NCBI GenBank assembly: GCA_019240375.1
Contig: JAFAYN010000608.1
Location: 1-10,015, forward strand
Source of the DNA: Gemmatimonadota bacterium
GTDB lineage: Bacteria > Gemmatimonadota > Gemmatimonadetes > Longimicrobiales > Longimicrobiaceae
Length of the DNA: 10,015 bases
Reading direction: 5' to 3'
Shown: positions 6,767 to 10,015 of the stretch, piece after piece
How positions within the stretch are numbered: position 1 is the first letter of the stretch
Layout: the number at the start of each line of letters is the position of its first letter
Made by a program: the position numbers and the translations under genes
Notes under the pieces: generated by a model
Told to the model about the DNA's origin: nothing
Databases searched by the model: none
The model's input: only the letters and a program-made list of their open reading frames with translations

Positions 6767-6783
6767 CCGGCGCTCAGCGCCGG
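6767..6783 (-). repeat. Short hairpin in the GNAT leader
   Basis: CCGGCGC and GCGCCGG form a perfect 7-bp stem with a 3-base loop, 35-51 bases upstream of the GNAT start and 69-85 bases beyond the protease stop. It could reduce read-through from the protease gene, but no T-run follows it. Weak evidence only. Confidence 0.3.
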
Positions 6784-6851
6784 GTGGTGTCGCGCTGCGT
6801 CCTGGCAAGGTGGACCGACCGTCCCATGCAAGCGCCCCGCCAGCGGCCCGG

Positions 6852-7562
6852 TCAGCCGTAGCTGACGCCCGGGTAGAGCAGGTTCACGGCGCCCCAGAAG
6901 ATGGGATCGAAGAACACGTCGAACACCTGCCAGGCCAGGAACATCCCCATCCACCCGATCATCGGGTTGCTCCACAGGAACTCCTGGTAGCTCCGGCTGG
7001 ACTCCGCGCTCATCACCAGGGGGAGGGCGCCGCTCCCGTCCAGCGGGGGGAGCGGGAGGAGGTTGAACACCGCGAGCAGGAGGTTGAGCGAAAAGAAGAC
7101 GCTCAGCATGTAGGCGGCGCTGGACCAGAGCCCACCCGCGTGGGAGGCGGCCAGGCTCCCGAACTTCACCGTGTCGGGGGCGTAGAAGAACCCCGCCGCC
7201 TCCCCGCCGCGGATGAGGAGCGCCGCCAGGATCACCAGCAGCAGGTTGGCCGCCGGACCGGCGAGCGCCATCATCGCCGCCCGCTTCGGGTAGCGGGCAG
7301 CCCAGCGGATGTCGTACGGGGCGCTGGCGTAGCCCAGCGGCCAGCCGGTGGCCAGCGCCGACAGGAGCGGGAGGACCACCATCCCGAAGGGCTCGCGCCG
7401 GATGTGAGGCGCCGGGTCCAGCGACACCTGGCCGCCGTGGTACGCGGTCAGGTCGCCGCCGCGCTTGGCCGCCCAGGCGTGCGCCGCCTCGTGGAGCGTG
7501 GTGGAAAAGAGGAAGACGACGTAGTAGGTCAGCGCGTCGACGAGCTGCGTGATGGGCGGCAT
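6852..7562 (-). CDS. Site-2 protease family intramembrane metallopeptidase
   Basis: The 236-residue membrane protein has the zinc motif HEAAH at 24-28 in the first membrane helix (FLFSTTLHEAAHAWAA), with E25 the likely catalytic base. The third zinc ligand is D175 in FNLLPLPPLDGSG (166-178). Both are hallmarks of M50/site-2 proteases, which cut substrates within the membrane. Hydrophobic segments fall near 8-25, 58-75, 95-117, 150-175 and 202-225. There is no PDZ domain, so this is the small YwhC/SpoIVFB-like form rather than RseP. The ATG at 7562 fits the family start but lacks a visible ribosome site. It follows the methyltransferase stop by 38 bases, so co-transcription is likely. No anti-sigma factor or other obvious substrate is encoded nearby, so its target is unknown. 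Confidence 0.92.
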   Translation of the reverse strand: MPPITQLVDALTYYVVFLFSTTLHEAAHAWAAKRGGDLTAYHGGQVSLDPAPHIRREPFGMVVLPLLSALATGWPLGYASAPYDIRWAARYPKRAAMMALAGPAANLLLVILAALLIRGGEAAGFFYAPDTVKFGSLAASHAGGLWSSAAYMLSVFFSLNLLLAVFNLLPLPPLDGSGALPLVMSAESSRSYQEFLWSNPMIGWMGMFLAWQVFDVFFDPIFWGAVNLLYPGVSYG

Positions 7563-7600
7563 GGCGTACGAAATAGGGTGAGGGACGGGTGGAGCGCGGG

Positions 7601-8401
7601 TCAGGCGGGGCGGGCGAGGCAGAAGATCTCGATCCCCATCCCCAGGCGCTCGACCACGCGGTTCACCACCCGGAAGGGGAGGGAGCGCTCCGGGAGCGGC
7701 TGGTGGAAGTCGCGCCAGCGGGAGGTTTCCGTCGCCAGCGGGAGGAAGCCGTGCCGGACCAGGAGGCGGCGCAGCGTCCCCGGGGTGAAGTGGAGGAAGT
7801 GGTCGTCCTGGAAGGTCCAGGCGTAGTTCTCCCCCCGCAGAAAGAACTGCCAGGCGTGCACGTTGGGGACGGCGACGAAGAGGAGCCCGTCCGGGGACAG
7901 CACCCGGCGCACCTCGGCCAGGAACGGCTGCACGTGGGCGATGTGCTCCAGGACGTGGTTCAGCGTGACCAGGTCGAAGGAGGCGGCGGCGAAGCCGCTC
8001 GCCTCCAGCGGCACGTCGCGCACGTCCAGCCCCTCCCCCCGCGCGATCCGGACGGAGGCCTGCGAAAGCTCGATCCCCGTCCCCGCCCAGCCGCGCTCCC
8101 GCGCCACCACTAGCTCGGTGCCGATGGCGCACCCCACGTCCAGCACCCGCCGTCCGCCCACCCGCGGCTCCACCCGGTCGAAGAGCGCCTCGGCCCGGCG
8201 CCGGAAGAAGGGAACTTTGCGGAGCTGGTCCCCGGTATAGAAGTCCGACTCTTCCACCCGGGCCTGCAGCTCCCCGCGTGCAGGGACCGGGTTGGTGTGG
8301 TACAGCCCGCAGCCGCGGCAGGTCACCACGCGGTTGCGGCCCCTGCTGCTGAAGACGGCGTACTCGGCGGAGCCGCAGGCGGGGCAGGCGGTCTGTGGCA
8401 A
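7601..8401 (-). CDS. Class I SAM-dependent methyltransferase with N-terminal zinc ribbon
   Basis: This 266-residue protein opens with a zinc-ribbon knuckle (C6-P-A-C9 and C28-R-G-C31). The SAM fold then begins with VLDVGCAIGTE (86-96), the acidic E111 ending strand two (GTGIELS), and FDLVTLNHVLEHI (142-154), which holds the H-x2-EH signature of Methyltransf_23/UbiG-like enzymes. HFLHFTPGTLRRLLVRHGF (201-219) is typical of the C-terminal part. Relatives act on sugars, lipids or small metabolites, and the substrate cannot be assigned here. The start is TTG at 8401: the frame is closed by a TGA near 8466, no ATG or GTG lies between, and the zinc ribbon begins at residue 6. No clear ribosome site is visible. 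It leads a probable two- or three-gene minus-strand unit. Confidence 0.88.
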   Translation of the reverse strand: MPQTACPACGSAEYAVFSSRGRNRVVTCRGCGLYHTNPVPARGELQARVEESDFYTGDQLRKVPFFRRRAEALFDRVEPRVGGRRVLDVGCAIGTELVVARERGWAGTGIELSQASVRIARGEGLDVRDVPLEASGFAAASFDLVTLNHVLEHIAHVQPFLAEVRRVLSPDGLLFVAVPNVHAWQFFLRGENYAWTFQDDHFLHFTPGTLRRLLVRHGFLPLATETSRWRDFHQPLPERSLPFRVVNRVVERLGMGIEIFCLARPA

Positions 8402-8556
8402 GGGGTCGGAGCGGTTGCGAAAAAAGGACGGGCGCCGGCCCTGGCCCCGGCTGGAGATACAAGATAATCACGGAACGTCCCCCCGCGACACGCCCCTGAA
8501 ACCCGGCGCTCCCCCGCCCCGTACGCTGCTTCATACCCGAACCGGAGACCCACCCC
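8402..8556. promoter_or_regulatory. Divergent intergenic region, methyltransferase versus envelope protein
   Basis: These 155 bases separate the minus-strand methyltransferase from the plus-strand envelope gene and must hold promoters for both. The only AT-rich patch is near 8456-8470 (GAGATACAAGATAATCAC). It offers -10-like hexamers on both strands but no good -35. A run of six A's lies at 8420-8425. GGAG at 8544-8547 is the ribosome site of the plus-strand gene, 9 bases before its ATG. Confidence 0.35.
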
Positions 8557-10015
8557 ATGCTTCTCGCCCTCGGCGCCGCGCTCCTTGCGCTGCAGACCGT
8601 TCCCGCCGACACCGTCCCGGTGCGCCCCGCCCCGACCGCCGCATCCACCCCCGCCGACGCCTACCTGGACCCCGGAGCGCGCACCCTGGTGCAGCAGGCG
8701 CGGGAGCGTCGCGCCCGCGTGGAGCGCCGGATCGACGGCTACCGCGTGCTGGCGAAGCAGCGCGGCTACGCCGGGCTGCACACCCTGGGGCGCAACCGCA
8801 CCCTGTACACCCAGGAGATGGCGGCTCGCGTCGACTGGCGGCGCGACGGGACGGGGCGCATCGAGGTGCTGGGCGGGCGCGAGGCCTCGCCGGCCATCCG
8901 GACGGGAGCCGAGCTCCCCGGCGGGATCGAGAACCAGGTCACAGACCTGGCCTTCGACCCGGACCGGCTGCAGCTCTCCCTGCTGATGGGGATGGGCGGC
9001 GACTCGGACGAGAAGCCGAAAAAGCCGGAGCCTGCCCCGGATACCGCCCGGAGCGGCGAGCACGAGGTGAACGTGTCGATGACGGTCCGCGACCCGCTCG
9101 CCGCGGGGAGCGAAGCGCACTACCGCTTCCGTACCGGGGAAAGCACCGCCATCCGCCTCCCGGACGGGCGCACCATCCGCATCACCGAGCTGGAGGTGAT
9201 CCCCCGCCGCAGCGAGCCCAACCTGCTGCGCGGCTCCCTGTGGGTGGACGACGAGAGCCACGGCGTGGTGCGCAGCGCCTTCCGCCTGGCGCGCCCCTTC
9301 GACCTGACGCGCGACGTGGGCGACGACGTCCCCGGCGCGCTCCGCCTGCTGGGGAGCATGCGCGCCAGCATGGACTACCTGACGGTGGAGTACGCGCTGT
9401 GGGAGGGACGCTGGTGGCTCCCGCGGGTGGTCGCGGTGGAGGGGTCGATCCAGGCGGGGGTGCTGGGGAAGTTCCCCCTCCGCTTCGAGCGCAGCTACTC
9501 CGGGTACGAGGTGACCGCCGCCCCCGACACCGCGGTCCGCGCGCTCCCCGCCGTCGCCGCGCGCGGCGAGAAGCCCGACTCCAGCCGCTGCGTCAGGGGA
9601 GCCGGCCGGGTGTGCTCCTGCCCACAGGGGGAGTGCCGGAGCTGGGAGGTGGTCGTCCCCCCCGACACCGCCGCGCTGGTGCGCAGCGCGGAGCTCCCCG
9701 CCTCCCTGGCCGACGGCGGTGAGAAGATGATCACGGGCGAGGAGGTGCACGACCTGGAGCGCGTCCTGGATCGGATCGGCGGCGGCCTCGACGGCGTGGG
9801 CGCCCCGCAGGTGCACTGGCAGCTCGCCGACCTGAGCCTGCTCCGCTACAACCGGGTGGAGGGGCTGTCGCTGGGGGCGAGGGCCGGCGTGGAGCTGGGG
9901 CCGTGGGCGGCGGACGCCACCGCGCGTTTCGGGCTGGGCGACCTGGAGCCGGGGGCCGAGCTGGGGGTCGCCCGGCAGCTCGCCACCACGCGCTACCGGC
10001 TGGCCGGGTACCGCC
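8557..10015 (+). CDS. Secreted, probably outer-membrane protein with DUF5686-like layout (partial, 3' end off the right edge)
   Basis: The frame opens at ATG 8557 (GGAG 9 bases upstream) and is still open at the window end after 486 codons. The N-terminus (MLLALGAALLALQTVPADTV) is a probable signal peptide, cleaved near residue 17, though it lacks the usual basic residues. Next come an Arg-rich helix (ARERRARVERRIDGY, about 48-62) and beta-rich stretches. GSLWVDDESHGVVRSAFRLA (227-246) resembles the outer-membrane-protein domain that scores conversion of a preceding strand in DUF5686-type proteins. LLRYNRVEGLSLGARAG (428-444) matches the 'RYNRVEGL' entry to their barrel. I infer a periplasmic N-domain followed by a barrel; function is unknown. 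Four cysteines (C345, C353, C355, C360) cluster just before the barrel, which is unusual. The family call is tentative, but the coding call is firm. Confidence 0.75.
   Translation, partial: MLLALGAALLALQTVPADTVPVRPAPTAASTPADAYLDPGARTLVQQARERRARVERRIDGYRVLAKQRGYAGLHTLGRNRTLYTQEMAARVDWRRDGTGRIEVLGGREASPAIRTGAELPGGIENQVTDLAFDPDRLQLSLLMGMGGDSDEKPKKPEPAPDTARSGEHEVNVSMTVRDPLAAGSEAHYRFRTGESTAIRLPDGRTIRITELEVIPRRSEPNLLRGSLWVDDESHGVVRSAFRLARPFDLTRDVGDDVPGALRLLGSMRASMDYLTVEYALWEGRWWLPRVVAVEGSIQAGVLGKFPLRFERSYSGYEVTAAPDTAVRALPAVAARGEKPDSSRCVRGAGRVCSCPQGECRSWEVVVPPDTAALVRSAELPASLADGGEKMITGEEVHDLERVLDRIGGGLDGVGAPQVHWQLADLSLLRYNRVEGLSLGARAGVELGPWAADATARFGLGDLEPGAELGVARQLATTRYRLAGYR

Noticed and set aside
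6852..6865. TCAGC-CGTA-GCTGA inverted repeat at the protease stop codon
   Set aside because: A 5-bp stem that includes coding bases and the stop codon, with no T-run; likely chance.
8416..8447. Possible attenuator ahead of the methyltransferase: GGGC-CGGC-GCCC followed by a run of six T's on the minus strand
   Set aside because: The stem is only 4 bp, too weak for an intrinsic terminator, and sits 4 bases from the T-run.
8323..9816. Minus-strand frame (497 codons) opposite the right-edge envelope gene
   Set aside because: Antisense shadow: the plus-strand frame has a ribosome site, a signal peptide and DUF5686-like motifs, and this one has none.

Overview
The window is GC-rich DNA, densely packed with bacterial genes on both strands. 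The mix suggests a Gemmatimonadota-type organism, possibly Longimicrobium-like: an outer-membrane receptor with a carboxypeptidase-regulatory N-terminal domain, a DUF5686-like secreted barrel protein, a DinB protein and a short-Q-loop cytochrome bd oxidase, all with strong G/C bias at third codon positions. This placement is inferred from gene content and base composition, not from a marker gene.

Layout. 1-409 (minus): a DUF4160 gene followed 9 bases later by a DUF2442 gene that runs off the left edge. 514-1014 (minus): a DinB-family protein. 1015-1212: divergent intergenic region. 1213-3565 (plus): a cydA-cydB operon with an 11-base overlap, closed by a 13-bp hairpin (3570-3601) that probably also serves the convergent gene. 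3627-6152 (minus): a large TonB-dependent-receptor-like outer-membrane protein. 6153-6432: its leader and promoter region, with two perfect palindromes, two hairpins and an AT-rich block. 6433-6732, 6852-7562 and 7601-8401 (all minus): a small GNAT-family acetyltransferase, a site-2-protease-like membrane metallopeptidase and a zinc-ribbon SAM methyltransferase, transcribed in the order methyltransferase, protease, acetyltransferase. 8402-8556: divergent intergenic region. 8557 to the right edge (plus): a secreted, probably outer-membrane protein whose 3' end lies outside the window.

How the genes work together. CydA and CydB are the two core subunits of one quinol oxidase. The receptor and the right-edge protein are both envelope proteins but are not linked as an operon. 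The methyltransferase and protease could be co-transcribed (38-base gap); the acetyltransferase follows after 119 bases and has its own strong ribosome site. The DUF4160/DUF2442 pair looks like a small accessory module.

I see no CRISPR array, tRNA, rRNA, transposase or phage gene. Most of the window is ordinary chromosomal content. The best leads are the receptor promoter and leader (a 14-bp palindrome at the predicted transcription start), the DUF4160/DUF2442 pair, and a four-cysteine cluster in the right-edge protein. I found no clear evidence of a wholly new multi-gene system.
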